A stretch of 64,000 nucleotides of DNA from contig JAKSLM010000009.1 in the NCBI GenBank assembly GCA_024401225.1, forward strand, positions 1-64,000, in the 5' to 3' direction. The notes below the pieces were generated by a model. It worked only from the letters and a program-made list of their open reading frames with translations. It was not told where the DNA came from and ran no database searches. Numbering within the stretch: position 1 is the first letter of the stretch; the number at the start of each line of letters is the position of its first letter. The stretch is from Bacteroidaceae bacterium. Lineage in GTDB: Bacteria; Bacteroidota; Bacteroidia; Bacteroidales; Bacteroidaceae. The position numbers were made by a program, and so were the translations under genes. Shown here in pieces: positions 53,319 through 62,184 of this stretch.

Positions 53319-56195
53319 CTATTGTAGCTTGTCCTGCAGGAACTGTCCCGTGTAGCTCCATGCACACTTTGCCACCTCTTCGGGAGTGCCTGTAGCGACG
53401 AGCGTTCCTCCTGCATCGCCTCCATCGGGACCGAGGTCGATGATGTGGTCGGCACACTTGATGATATCCATGTTGTGCTCAATGATGACCACCGTATGTC
53501 CTCGCTCTATGAGAGCATTGAATGCCACGAGCAGCTTCTTGATGTCGTGATGGTGCAGACCTGTGGTTGGCTCGTCGAAGATGAACATTGTAGGCTTTGT
53601 CTTCTCCTGGCTGAGGTAGTATGCGAGTTTGATGCGCTGGTTCTCACCGCCCGAGAGGGTGTTGGATGTCTGGCCGAGCTTGATGTAGCCAAGACCGACG
53701 TCCTGCAGAGGTTTCATCTTCTGTATGATCTTCTTCTGCCCATACTGAGTGAAGAACTCGATGGCCTGGTTGATGGTCATGTTGAGAATGTCGTACACGC
53801 TCTTGCCCTCATACTTCACCTCGAGAGTGTCGGCCTTGAAGCGGCGCCCATGGCATGATTCGCACTCCAGGATGAGGTCGTTCATGAACTGCATCTCGAC
53901 GGTAACGGTACCTTCGCCCTTGCACTCCTCGCATCGTCCGCCTTCGGTGTTGAAGGAGAAGTAGGATGGGGTATAGCCCATCTGCTTTGCAAGCTGCTGC
54001 TGGGCCATGAGCTTACGTATCTCTTCGTATGCTCCGATATAGGTGACAGGGTTGCTTCGGCTCGATGTTCCGATAGGATTCTGGTCGATGAAGTCAATGC
54101 GCTGTATCATGTCGATCTCGCCCTTGAACCCTCCAAACTGCCCCGGACGGTCGCAAGCCTCGTCGAGATGGCGCTTCACACCACGGTAGAGGATGTCGCG
54201 TACGAGCGTTGACTTGCCAGAGCCCGACACGCCCGTTACGCACGTCATGACGTTGAGAGGAATGTCCACATCTATGCCCTTGAGGTTGTTCTCGCGTGCA
54301 CAGCATATCTTGATGCTATTGTTCCATGCACGGCGCGACAATGGTGTCTCGATAGGGTCAAGACCATTGAGAAACTCCAGCGTGTGGCTTTTGCTATCCT
54401 TGATAGCCTTCAGGTCAGATGTCGGTTCTCCGGCATATACTATCTCGCCTCCGAGTCGGCCAGCATCAGGACCAATATCGATGATGTAGTCGGCAGCACG
54501 CATTATCTCTTCGTCGTGCTCTACGACCACCACCGTGTTGCCCAGTCGCTGAAGGTCGCGCAGCACGTGGATGAGGCGCTGAGTGTCGCGCGAATGGAGG
54601 CCGATGCTTGGTTCGTCGAGGATGTAGAGACTGCCCACCAGGCTTGAACCAAGTGAAGTGGCAAGATTGATGCGCTGGCTCTCTCCACCCGACAGGCTGT
54701 TTGACAGGCGCGAAAGCGTGAGGTACGACAGTCCTACCTCGTCAAGGAAACTGAGGCGGGCACGTATCTCCGTGAGCAGGCGTTTGCCTATCTCGGCATC
54801 ATGCTTCGGAAGGTGGAGCGTGCGGAAGAACTCCTTCAGTTCTCCTACCTGCATGTCGCAAAGCTCTGATATGCTCTTGCCTCCCACCTTCACATACTCA
54901 GCCTCCTTCTTTAGCCGATGGCCATGGCATGCCGGACAGGTAGTCTTGCCTCGGTAGCGTGCGAGCATGACTCGGTACTGTATCTTGTACTGATTCTCAC
55001 GCAGCATGTCGAAGAATCGGTCTATGCATACCGAATCGTGTGGGGCCTCACCAGGTAGTCCGTGCCACAGCAGGTCCTTCTGCTGCTGGGTAAGTTGGTA
55101 GTATGGTTTGAAGATAGGGAAGGTGTCGGGTGTTTCCAGTCCGTCCGGATGGCTGTATCGGCGTATGAACTCCTTCTTCCATTCTCCCATCTTGTCGCCT
55201 CGCCAGCACACTACGCATCCATCGTACAGGCTGAGCTCGTTGTTTGGGATGACCAGTTGCTCATCTATGCCAACCACCTTACCGAAACCTTCACATTCTG
55301 GGCAGGCACCGGCAGGACTGTTGAATGAGAACATCTGGTCGGATGGCTCCTCAAACTCTATGCCGTCGGCTTCGAATCGAAGTGAGAACTCGTGGGTGTG
55401 CGGGTCGCCTTTTGCTTGCTTTGATCTTCCTGGTTCTTTCGCCTCCTTGCCCTCAGCTTCTATAGGGAAGAAGCGTAGCATGCACTTGCCTTCACCCTCA
55501 TAAAGGGCAGTCTCGGACGAATCGACAAGACGTGATATGACAGATTTGTCATCGCTTACCATCAGTCGGTCTATGACCAGGTTGATGGTCTTAGGCTTTG
55601 ATGGATGGAAGGTGGTGAGGAAATCCTCGATGGTCTGCACCTCACCGTCCACCTCTATGCGCACGAATCCCTGCTTCATGTCCATCTCCAGCTGTTCGCG
55701 CTGCGTACGGCCAGAGTGGGGGATGAGCGGTGTGAGCACCATGAATCGGGTACCTTCCGGGTAAGAGAGCATGCACTGGACTATGTCCTCAGGTGTGTGC
55801 TTCCTTACCTCCTTGCCTGACACAGGCGAGAAGGTGTGGCCTATTCGTGCATAGAGCATGCGGAGATAATCGTATATCTCGGTCGTAGTGCCGACGGTAC
55901 TTCGTGGATTGCGTGACGACACCTTCTGCTCAATGGCGATGGCAGGCGGTATGCCCTTGATGAAGTCACATTCCGGTTTGCACATTCGTCCCATGAACTG
56001 GCGAGCATAGGTGGAGAGGCTTTCTATGTATCGGCGCTGACCTTCGGCATAGAGGGTGTCAAAAGCCAGCGATGACTTACCAGAGCCCGAAACGCCAGTG
56101 ATAACGACGAACTTATTGCGCGGTATGCGAACCTCTATGTTCTTGAGGTTATTGACTCGCGCACCCTTGATGTGAATATATTCTTCTTCGTTCAT
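53319..56195 (-). CDS. uvrA: Excinuclease ABC subunit A
   Basis: 958 aa. Two ABC modules: [20 protein letters not shown] near residue 35 and [18 protein letters not shown] near 640, with signatures [13 protein letters not shown] and [13 protein letters not shown]. The C-terminal zinc module is intact ([18 protein letters not shown]). The first zinc module keeps CPECEGFG but lacks the preceding CxxC pair: the expected spot reads [13 protein letters not shown]. The protein recognises bulky lesions and loads UvrB. It follows the HD gene by 13 bp. Confidence 0.97.
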   Translation of the reverse strand: MNEEEYIHIKGARVNNLKNIEVRIPRNKFVVITGVSGSGKSSLAFDTLYAEGQRRYIESLSTYARQFMGRMCKPECDFIKGIPPAIAIEQKVSSRNPRSTVGTTTEIYDYLRMLYARIGHTFSPVSGKEVRKHTPEDIVQCMLSYPEGTRFMVLTPLIPHSGRTQREQLEMDMKQGFVRIEVDGEVQTIEDFLTTFHPSKPKTINLVIDRLMVSDDKSVISRLVDSSETALYEGEGKCMLRFFPIEAEGKEAKEPGRSKQAKGDPHTHEFSLRFEADGIEFEEPSDQMFSFNSPAGACPECEGFGKVVGIDEQLVIPNNELSLYDGCVVCWRGDKMGEWKKEFIRRYSHPDGLETPDTFPIFKPYYQLTQQQKDLLWHGLPGEAPHDSVCIDRFFDMLRENQYKIQYRVMLARYRGKTTCPACHGHRLKKEAEYVKVGGKSISELCDMQVGELKEFFRTLHLPKHDAEIGKRLLTEIRARLSFLDEVGLSYLTLSRLSNSLSGGESQRINLATSLGSSLVGSLYILDEPSIGLHSRDTQRLIHVLRDLQRLGNTVVVVEHDEEIMRAADYIIDIGPDAGRLGGEIVYAGEPTSDLKAIKDSKSHTLEFLNGLDPIETPLSRRAWNNSIKICCARENNLKGIDVDIPLNVMTCVTGVSGSGKSTLVRDILYRGVKRHLDEACDRPGQFGGFKGEIDMIQRIDFIDQNPIGTSSRSNPVTYIGAYEEIRKLMAQQQLAKQMGYTPSYFSFNTEGGRCEECKGEGTVTVEMQFMNDLILECESCHGRRFKADTLEVKYEGKSVYDILNMTINQAIEFFTQYGQKKIIQKMKPLQDVGLGYIKLGQTSNTLSGGENQRIKLAYYLSQEKTKPTMFIFDEPTTGLHHHDIKKLLVAFNALIERGHTVVIIEHNMDIIKCADHIIDLGPDGGDAGGTLVATGTPEEVAKCAWSYTGQFLQDKLQ

Positions 56196-56208
56196 AAGTA
56201 GCGTAGGG

Positions 56209-57420
56209 TTATCGTTGATAACAGAAATATTGCTTGCGTACCTTCTTTGCCATCATAGGCAGATTGAGCATGTCGCTTACTTCCGACACATCGCGTGTGG
56301 TGCCGTCGGCAAGCAGAATCTCGATCTTGTCGTCGTGCAGATTGTACATGTCCTTTCCCACTTCCAGCAGACAGGTAAGGTACTCGCGCGCCTCATCCTC
56401 CGTTACCTCATACCTCTCCATCAGTTCTTGTATCTTCTCCGTGATGAACGACTCAGGTACAGCCTCATCGCATACCTCCACCTTGAAGAGCTTGCGGTTG
56501 ATGAAGTCGTTGCTGAGCAGACTGAGGATCTTGTCATCGCTGCCACACCACACCTTCAATGCGCACATGATGTCGTTGTCATCCAGCGTCAGGTAGTTGG
56601 AGAGGCATTCAGGATCGTTGATGAAGCGGTCGCGGTCTATGTCCTGATACAGGAAGAATCGGAGTGCAGGCGAGCAGAACAGTTCCTTGCCCTGATATGC
56701 AAGGTGCTTTGCACGCTTGAGAGCGTTGATGAGTATGTGCTCGGACGATACTCCAGTCTTGTGCAGATACACCTGCCAGTACATCAGGCGTCGGTTGACG
56801 AGATAGTTCTCGATGGAGTAGATGCCCTTCTTCTCCACCACCAGTCGGTCATCGACCACATCCAGCATGCTGATGATGCGTGAACTGCCGATGTTCGCCT
56901 CAGTCACACCCGTGAAGAACGAGTCGCGACGCAGATAGTCGAGGCGGTCCATGTCGAGCTGACTGGATATGAGCTGATGCAGGAAGTGCTTAGGGTATTC
57001 ATCCTTGAAGATCTTGATGGCAAGGGTAAGTTGTCCGCGGAGGTCCTCATTCATCTTCTCCATTATCATGAGCGATATCTCCTCATGGTCTACGCCCGAG
57101 ATGAGAGTATGCTCAAGCACATGCGAGAAGGGGCCATGGCCGATGTCGTGCATCAGAATGGCAGCCTGTACAGCTTCAGCCTCGCTGTCGAAAATGAAAT
57201 TGCCCTTCATCTGTAGGCTGCGTATCGCCATCGACATAAGGTGGAAAGCACCTATGCTGTGCTGGAAGCGGGTGTGCTGAGCACCAGGGAACACCACGCT
57301 TGCTCCGCCCAGCTGTCTGATGCGGCTGAGGCGGAACATGGCAGGATGTGATACTATGTCGAGGAGCAGTCCTCGAGGAATGCGGATGAATCCGAATACG
57401 GGATCAATGATTGTCTTCAA
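56209..57420 (-). CDS. HD-domain phosphohydrolase
   Basis: 403 aa. HD superfamily metal site: HTRFQHSIGAFHL, ILMHDIGHGPFSHVLEHTL, then the Asp in LDMDRLDYLRRDSFFTG, the dGTPase/SAMHD1-like layout common in bacteria (YdhJ-type). It probably cuts a phosphomonoester or triphosphate of a nucleotide; the substrate is open. It lies between pyrF and uvrA (27- and 13-bp gaps), which fits nucleotide metabolism or repair. Confidence 0.88.
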   Translation of the reverse strand: MKTIIDPVFGFIRIPRGLLLDIVSHPAMFRLSRIRQLGGASVVFPGAQHTRFQHSIGAFHLMSMAIRSLQMKGNFIFDSEAEAVQAAILMHDIGHGPFSHVLEHTLISGVDHEEISLMIMEKMNEDLRGQLTLAIKIFKDEYPKHFLHQLISSQLDMDRLDYLRRDSFFTGVTEANIGSSRIISMLDVVDDRLVVEKKGIYSIENYLVNRRLMYWQVYLHKTGVSSEHILINALKRAKHLAYQGKELFCSPALRFFLYQDIDRDRFINDPECLSNYLTLDDNDIMCALKVWCGSDDKILSLLSNDFINRKLFKVEVCDEAVPESFITEKIQELMERYEVTEDEAREYLTCLLEVGKDMYNLHDDKIEILLADGTTRDVSEVSDMLNLPMMAKKVRKQYFCYQR

Positions 57421-57447
57421 GGAATAAAGTCTGTTTGGTGTGAAATT

Positions 57448-58263
57448 TTATCCAAGTATGGCTGCCATCTGGTCAGCAACCTTCTTTGCCTCTTGACCTG
57501 CCACCTTTGCGAAATCCTCAGTCTTGTCGGCATAAATGATGGCACGGCTTGAGTTGACGAGCAGACCGCAATCCTTAGTCATACCATACTTGCATACCTC
57601 CTCAAGGCTACCACCCTGAGCACCGATGCCAGGCACGAGAAGGAAATGATCAGGAGCCACCTTGCGGATGTCCTCAAACATACGTCCCTGAGTAGCGCCG
57701 ACCACATACATCATGTTGTCAGCATTGCCCCACTGCTGAGATGTGCGGAGCACCTTCTCAAACAGGCGTTCGCCGTCCTTGTCCTCTGTGAGCTGGAAGT
57801 CGTGGCTGCCCTTGTTGGAAGTGAGAGCGAGCAGGATGACCCACTTGCCAGGATACTGAAGGAAAGGAGTCACGCTGTCCTCACCCATGTAAGGAGCGAC
57901 TGTGAGAGCATCGAGGTTGATCTCCTCAAAGAAAGTACGTGCATACATGGCAGAAGTGTTACCGATATCGCCGCGCTTAGCATCGGCAATGATGAAATGG
58001 TTAGGGTAAGCACCGTTGAGGTAATTGATAGTGCGCTCAAACGATACCCATCCCTTTACGCCCATGCTCTCATAGAACGCGAGGTTTGGCTTGTAGGCTA
58101 CGCAGTACTTGGCTGTAGCATCGATTATAGCCTTGTTGAATTCGAAGATAGGGTCCTCAGCCGTAAGGAGGTGTTCAGGAATCTTCTTGATGTCGGTGTC
58201 GAGACCCACGCAAAGGAAGGTCTTCTTTGTCATAATCTGATTGATAAGTTCTTGACGTGTCAT
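57448..58263 (-). CDS. pyrF: Orotidine 5'-phosphate decarboxylase
   Basis: 271 aa, the longer (type 2) PyrF form. Active-site [16 protein letters not shown] and [12 protein letters not shown] (phosphate loop). It decarboxylates OMP to UMP in pyrimidine synthesis. The leader begins at a promoter inside the 140-bp direct repeat (58366-58504). Confidence 0.95.
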   Translation of the reverse strand: MTRQELINQIMTKKTFLCVGLDTDIKKIPEHLLTAEDPIFEFNKAIIDATAKYCVAYKPNLAFYESMGVKGWVSFERTINYLNGAYPNHFIIADAKRGDIGNTSAMYARTFFEEINLDALTVAPYMGEDSVTPFLQYPGKWVILLALTSNKGSHDFQLTEDKDGERLFEKVLRTSQQWGNADNMMYVVGATQGRMFEDIRKVAPDHFLLVPGIGAQGGSLEEVCKYGMTKDCGLLVNSSRAIIYADKTEDFAKVAGQEAKKVADQMAAILG

Positions 58264-58365
58264 GATATATACTTTTTTGTATGTAATTCTACATTTTTGT
58301 TTCCGTTAGTTTGAGTGAGGATTACGCTTTAATTTCTATGAAATTACAGCACGAATCTCTCATTT

Positions 58366-58504
58366 CGGTGCAAAGATACGCATTTTTTTGAAAAGCAATG
58401 CCATTGGGGTGTATTTTTTTGGTTCATTAAACGAATGAACGGTTTGCAACGCGTATTGCAAACCATTCATTCGTTATGGGGAGAGGAAAAGCGGTTTAGG
58501 TGTC
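58366..58504. repeat. 140-bp direct repeat, left copy (with pyrF promoter)
   Basis: Strongly similar to 59618-59757 in the same orientation. On the minus strand its left end is a -7 box (TATCTTTG, 58371-58378) with ATTG 17 bp upstream, so it supplies the pyrF promoter. Its centre is an 18-bp-arm palindrome (58432-58473, arm core GGTTTGCAA). Confidence 0.8.
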
Positions 58505-58555
58505 CAAAAACATTATGAAAGAGAATAACAATTAGTAGACACATCGTTTTCATTT

Positions 58556-59500
58556 TCATTCTTCTTTTGTTATAGGATTTACAATATAACCTTGTTTGCG
58601 CAGTTGTGCAATAAGTCCGTTTGCGCCTATCAAGTGTCCAAACCCTACAGCAATTAATGTTGGTGCCTCATTTATGTGTTTCTCGATAATAGGTATCCAG
58701 CTGTTGTTACGATTGGTAAATGCCATATCATAAATTTTCTGCACAATGTCAGGAGGCAACATTATACCTTCTGTATCAGTTAATAATTCATCCATGTTAA
58801 CAAATCGAATAGAACCAGCTTTGTATTTTCTAACAAGATCGTCCTGGTTGTTTTTATTTCTGTTGACGGTGTTGTTGTTTATCAATACATTGTGAAGCAT
58901 TTTTGCTTGCTGATCCAATGGTATATTAATCATTATGTTGCGCGTGTACCTATTTAGGTTCAACTGGACCTCATGAGTTTCACAATAAGCGCTTATCTTT
59001 CCATTTTCTCTGCAGCGCAATTGTATTTCAGCATCCATATATGCCCGGGATTGTGACTTTTTTGTAGAGACGCTTTTTGATGTGCCATTCATCATCTGTT
59101 TTACAAAAGGAGTAATGACGATAGGTTTAAGTTTTGATATTGTAGAAAACACTCCATGGAATAAGCTATCAAGCTTCGCAAGGTCTGCAGAATCAAGTAG
59201 CATTGCATAGGTGGTATCTGAAGGCATTTCTGTTGCATTTTCCCCAGAATTTTCAATCTTGGTTAATAGGCTTCTATTTACCTCGCATTCCGTCATGATT
59301 TTCTCTGCATGAAACCATGCTGTTGCAAAACCAGGAATAGAATCTAGAAAATCGCCTTCTACAGCATGACATGTGCCAAGAATATACGATTTCTTCGCAT
59401 CGTTCCCAGTTATCTCCCATAAGATTCCATCATCCTCTTGGGCGAATACATTTCCACTTGTTACAATAAAAAGCAGAATGAATATACATATTTTACTCAT
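58556..59500 (-). CDS. TraB/GumN family protein
   Basis: 314 aa. Signal peptide ending NVFAQ. TraB/GumN signatures: WEITGNDAKKSYILGTCHAV near the start, EKIMTECEVN, and the C-terminal PTLIAVGFGHLIGANGLI then QLRKQGYIVNPI. The fold is a Tiki-like metalloprotease relative; the Gx(T/C)H and GxxH positions are present. Probably periplasmic. Its AT-richer codons differ from pyrF and uvrA, and it is bracketed by a direct repeat, both compatible with recent arrival. Confidence 0.85.
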   Translation of the reverse strand: MSKICIFILLFIVTSGNVFAQEDDGILWEITGNDAKKSYILGTCHAVEGDFLDSIPGFATAWFHAEKIMTECEVNRSLLTKIENSGENATEMPSDTTYAMLLDSADLAKLDSLFHGVFSTISKLKPIVITPFVKQMMNGTSKSVSTKKSQSRAYMDAEIQLRCRENGKISAYCETHEVQLNLNRYTRNIMINIPLDQQAKMLHNVLINNNTVNRNKNNQDDLVRKYKAGSIRFVNMDELLTDTEGIMLPPDIVQKIYDMAFTNRNNSWIPIIEKHINEAPTLIAVGFGHLIGANGLIAQLRKQGYIVNPITKEE

Positions 59501-59617
59501 AAGTAAGTGATAATTCTTTTGTTATTCAAATAGTGGGACAAGGGACAGGTGCATGGCTCAAATGAAATTGTCATCAAGTGTATCATTGATCCTGTCCGTG
59601 TGAACCTTCTTAAAGGT

Positions 59618-59757
59618 CGGTGCAAAGATACACATTTTTTTGAAAAGCAATGCCATTGGGGTGTAATTTTTTGGCTCATTAGACAAATGAACGGTTTGCT
59701 GGCGTGTATTGCAAACCATTCATTCGTTATGGGGAGAGGGGAAGCGGCCGGGGTGTC
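59618..59757. repeat. 140-bp direct repeat, right copy (with TraB promoter)
   Basis: Second copy of 58366-58504. Carries TATCTTTG on the minus strand (59623-59630), upstream of the TraB/GumN gene, and a degenerate version of the palindrome (59684-59727). Confidence 0.8.
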
Positions 59758-59827
59758 ATTGGGTTAACAGTTCCAGTCCCTATGATCCCGCAATGCGGGG
59801 CGTATTTGCACTTTTTTTTTACATAAA

Positions 59828-59859
59828 TTTGCCAATACAAAGAAAAAGTATTATCTTTG
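59828..59859 (+). promoter_or_regulatory. Consensus promoter of the LAB_N gene
   Basis: TTTG (59828-59831), 20-bp spacer, TATCTTTG (59852-59859) on the plus strand; start of transcription near 59866. Confidence 0.8.
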
Positions 59860-59907
59860 CATTAGCATTTGTCATACCCAATCAATCACTTTTCAAGCGA
59901 TGGTAAA

Positions 59908-60534
59908 ATGGACAGCCCACTATGGATATACCTTATTGGTTTTTCGGCTCAGTTTTTCTATACCGGTCGAAGTATTATTCAATGGTATCTGACCGAAAAG
60001 AAGGGACGGATTGAGTCGCCGTCGCTATTTTGGATATTCAGCATCATCGGCTCATCGATCTTGTTTTACTATGGCTGGCTAAGAAATGATGTATCGATAC
60101 TCTTGGGCGAGTACCTGTCGTATTACATATATATATGGAACTTACGCGCGAAAGGGCTCTATAAACGCGTCCACAAGTTTATACCCATCGTTCAAGCCCT
60201 GATTCCCATAGCATTTATACCCGTAGTAATCTCGGGGTGGGGCAGTTTTGCAGCAGATTTTCTACACAACAATATGATCCCATTGTGGCTTATTCTGTTC
60301 GGTATTGCCGGACAGATAGTCTATAAGACACGCTTCATCGTGCAGTGGCTGTATTGCTTCAAGCGAGGCGAATCGTTACTGCCACTGATTTTCTGGTATT
60401 TTGCGATGGTCGGAGGTCTGTTAATCATCACTTATGGCATCATACGACATGATTGGGTGCTGGTAATCGGTCAGGTCGGCATCATCCCTACCATTCGCAA
60501 CATCATGATTGGCCTCCGTAAGAAAGGGGATTAG
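59908..60534 (+). CDS. Lipid-A-disaccharide-synthase N-terminal-like (LAB_N) membrane protein
   Basis: 208 aa from the ATG at 59908 (MDSPLWIYLIG); the earlier in-frame TTG would start at the transcription start and is rejected. Two LAB_N (PF07578-type) units: YLIGFSAQFFYTGRSIIQWY and FGIAGQIVYKTRFIVQWLYC, each about two TM helices with the GQ-x-x-YxxRFxxQW pattern. Stand-alone forms accompany glycosyltransferases for envelope lipids and may flip or present a polyprenyl sugar (inference). Converges with the GT2 gene (10-bp gap). Confidence 0.88.
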   Translation: MDSPLWIYLIGFSAQFFYTGRSIIQWYLTEKKGRIESPSLFWIFSIIGSSILFYYGWLRNDVSILLGEYLSYYIYIWNLRAKGLYKRVHKFIPIVQALIPIAFIPVVISGWGSFAADFLHNNMIPLWLILFGIAGQIVYKTRFIVQWLYCFKRGESLLPLIFWYFAMVGGLLIITYGIIRHDWVLVIGQVGIIPTIRNIMIGLRKKGD

Positions 60535-60544
60535 CATAAATAGT

Positions 60545-61261
60545 TTACTTGAAATTATACTTAAGATATCGTCTAATCATCCAGCCATAGGCAAGACTAT
60601 CGGCAGTCACACCGCCAAGCACTCGATTTAAAAAGCCATACTTTGCTTCGCCCGCAGCACGCGGATAATGTCTAATAGGAACAACACGAACAGGAAGTCC
60701 CATCATCTGGAACGTTACTGGAATAAAGCGATGTGATCCGTTGAAGAAAGGCATCTGCTTGGCATATTTCGTCCGCATAATCTTGAGAGGACTGGTCACA
60801 TCATGAAAATTATCTCCGGTGAGTAGGTGTCTCCACTTATTAGCGATAGCAGTGCAAGTTTTTCTTGTCCAATTGTCATTACGCTTTACTCGATCGCCAC
60901 AGACCAAAGCAAATTCATCCATATGTGGCAGCATCAGATTGAAATCTTCGGGATTGGTCTGCAGATCAGCATCTATGTGGCCCAACAATGGCGTCTGGCA
61001 GTAGTCAATTGCCGCCTTAAAGGCAGATGAGTTACCATAATTACGGTCAAAATGCAGTACTGTCCAATGGGTATGGCGAGCACACATTTCATTTAGCGCC
61101 TCTTCTGAGCCATCTGTAGATCCGTCGTTTACGAACAGAACAAACACATCACGCTCAACCTCTATACTTTTGCTATATTCATCCAAGGCCTGCTCTAATC
61201 GAGGGAGAGAATCGATCTCGTTATATACGGGGGCATAGATGGTAAATGCTTCTTTTTTCAT
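60545..61261 (-). CDS. Family 2 glycosyltransferase (DPM/ArnC-like)
   Basis: 238 aa, soluble GT-A fold: TIYAPVYNEIDSLPRLEQAL, FVNDGSTDGSEE and the DxD-type HIDADLQTNPED, then VTSPLKIMRTKYAKQMPF and the basic RHYPRAAGEAKYGFLNRV. It lacks the C-terminal TM helices of ArnC. It likely passes a sugar to polyprenyl phosphate, pairing with the LAB_N protein across the strand switch. Confidence 0.87.
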   Translation of the reverse strand: MKKEAFTIYAPVYNEIDSLPRLEQALDEYSKSIEVERDVFVLFVNDGSTDGSEEALNEMCARHTHWTVLHFDRNYGNSSAFKAAIDYCQTPLLGHIDADLQTNPEDFNLMLPHMDEFALVCGDRVKRNDNWTRKTCTAIANKWRHLLTGDNFHDVTSPLKIMRTKYAKQMPFFNGSHRFIPVTFQMMGLPVRVVPIRHYPRAAGEAKYGFLNRVLGGVTADSLAYGWMIRRYLKYNFK

Positions 61262-61392
61262 ATTGTCAAATTACTATTGGTACGTTAACTTTTTAGCACC
61301 TACTAATAAACAAATCATTGATTATGTTATAATAACATTCAATCATACTTTAATTAGAAGTACTACTTCCGATTTTCCTATAAAATCTGCTA

Positions 61393-61400
61393 CAAAGATA
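61393..61400 (-). promoter_or_regulatory. -7 box of the GT2 gene
   Basis: TATCTTTG on the minus strand with CTTG 20 bp upstream (61421-61424); leader about 125 nt. Confidence 0.55.
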
Positions 61401-61474
61401 GTAATGATCTGTGAAATGTGCAAGCAAAATAGGAAAGATTTTTCATTGCGACCGCATGGTAACAAAAAAAAGTC

Positions 61475-61545
61475 TTATCGCTTCACGCTTTCAGTGGCGA
61501 CATGGAACTTGAAGTAGGTGTCAGGGAAAGGCTCGTTATTGAGTG
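61475..61545 (-). pseudogene. Possible 3' remnant of a lost gene
   Basis: A frame ending at the TAA at 61475-61477 reads NNEPFPDTYFKFHVATESVKR and uses GC-rich third positions (ACC TAC TTC AAG TTC), unlike the AT-rich flanks. It has no start and fades into A/T runs above 61550. Probably the tail of a deleted or interrupted gene; identity unknown. Confidence 0.35.
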
Positions 61546-61632
61546 TACCATTGTTTTGATTTAGTGTACAAAAACTCGGTACAAAAAAAAATATTCTTAT
61601 TACGAAAAAATAAGGTTTTTACCCCAAAAGTA

Positions 61633-61932
61633 CCAACACTCTACTAAAACCTTATAACGTACTGAATGTTATAATAATAAGTTAGTAGGGTGTTTTGCCA
61701 ACACCCTACTAACTATCTACTGACACTCTACTAAACATACCTGTGGATGGACTATGGTGTGACTTGATGAGATGCACATGCGGTAGCAGTTGTAGCCCAT
61801 CACCTGACGCGGTTTGAAATGCCAATGTGGAGGTAGTAGGGTGTTCGTAGGGTCTTAGTAGGGTGTTTGGTAAACACTCTACTAAGATAAAAGCTTTATT
61901 ATTAATATGTTGCAATAAATTAGTAGGGTGAT
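61633..61932. repeat. TAGTAGGGTGTT word array with perfect inverted repeat
   Basis: Copies of TAGTAGGGTGTT-like words occur in both orientations. GTTAGTAGGGTGTT (61681-61694) and AACACCCTACTAAC (61700-61713) form a perfect 14-bp stem with a 5-nt loop; a second, imperfect stem is at 61855-61886. The layout (inverted words, direct words, inverted word) resembles the elements at 9.3 and 40.9 kb with a different word. Confidence 0.6.
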
Positions 61933-62076
61933 GGGGTGTTTTAGGTTAAAGGCTTCATTCAAGTAATAAGTATTAAGTAAGAAGTAAGAGGATATAGGGG
62001 TAGTAAGAAGAGGGCAAAGTCCTTGCAAGGAGTAGGCAAACTCTTAGTAAGGAAATAGCAAAGTCCTTGCAAGGAA

Positions 62077-62117
62077 CGAATGAATGGTTTGCAATACGCA
62101 TTGCAAACCATTCATTG
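62077..62117. repeat. REP-like palindrome, third copy
   Basis: Arms GAATGAATGGTTTGCAA type and TTGCAAACCATTCATT around TACGCA; matches the palindromes inside the two 140-bp repeats at 58432-58473 and 59684-59727. Confidence 0.75.
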
Positions 62118-62184
62118 TCTTTGTATCGTTTGAATAAATAAAAATGGGGGTTAATTTCTAATCGACTTACGAAACTTTCTTTCC

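Larger units (their letters stand above)
59501..59907. other. 407-bp gap: TraB promoter, repeat, LAB_N promoter
   Basis: No gene. It contains the right copy of the 140-bp repeat, a short hairpin CCCGCAATGCGGG (59788-59800) followed by a T-run (59812-59820), and the LAB_N promoter. Confidence 0.7.
61262..62184. other. 923-bp repeat-rich gap
   Basis: No intact gene. In order: GT2 leader and -7 box (61393-61400), a gene-like remnant (61475-61545), a word array (61633-61932), AAGTAAG repeats (61961-61990), two copies of CAAAGTCCTTGCAAGGA (62014 and 62058 regions) and a REP-like palindrome (62077-62117). Confidence 0.7.
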
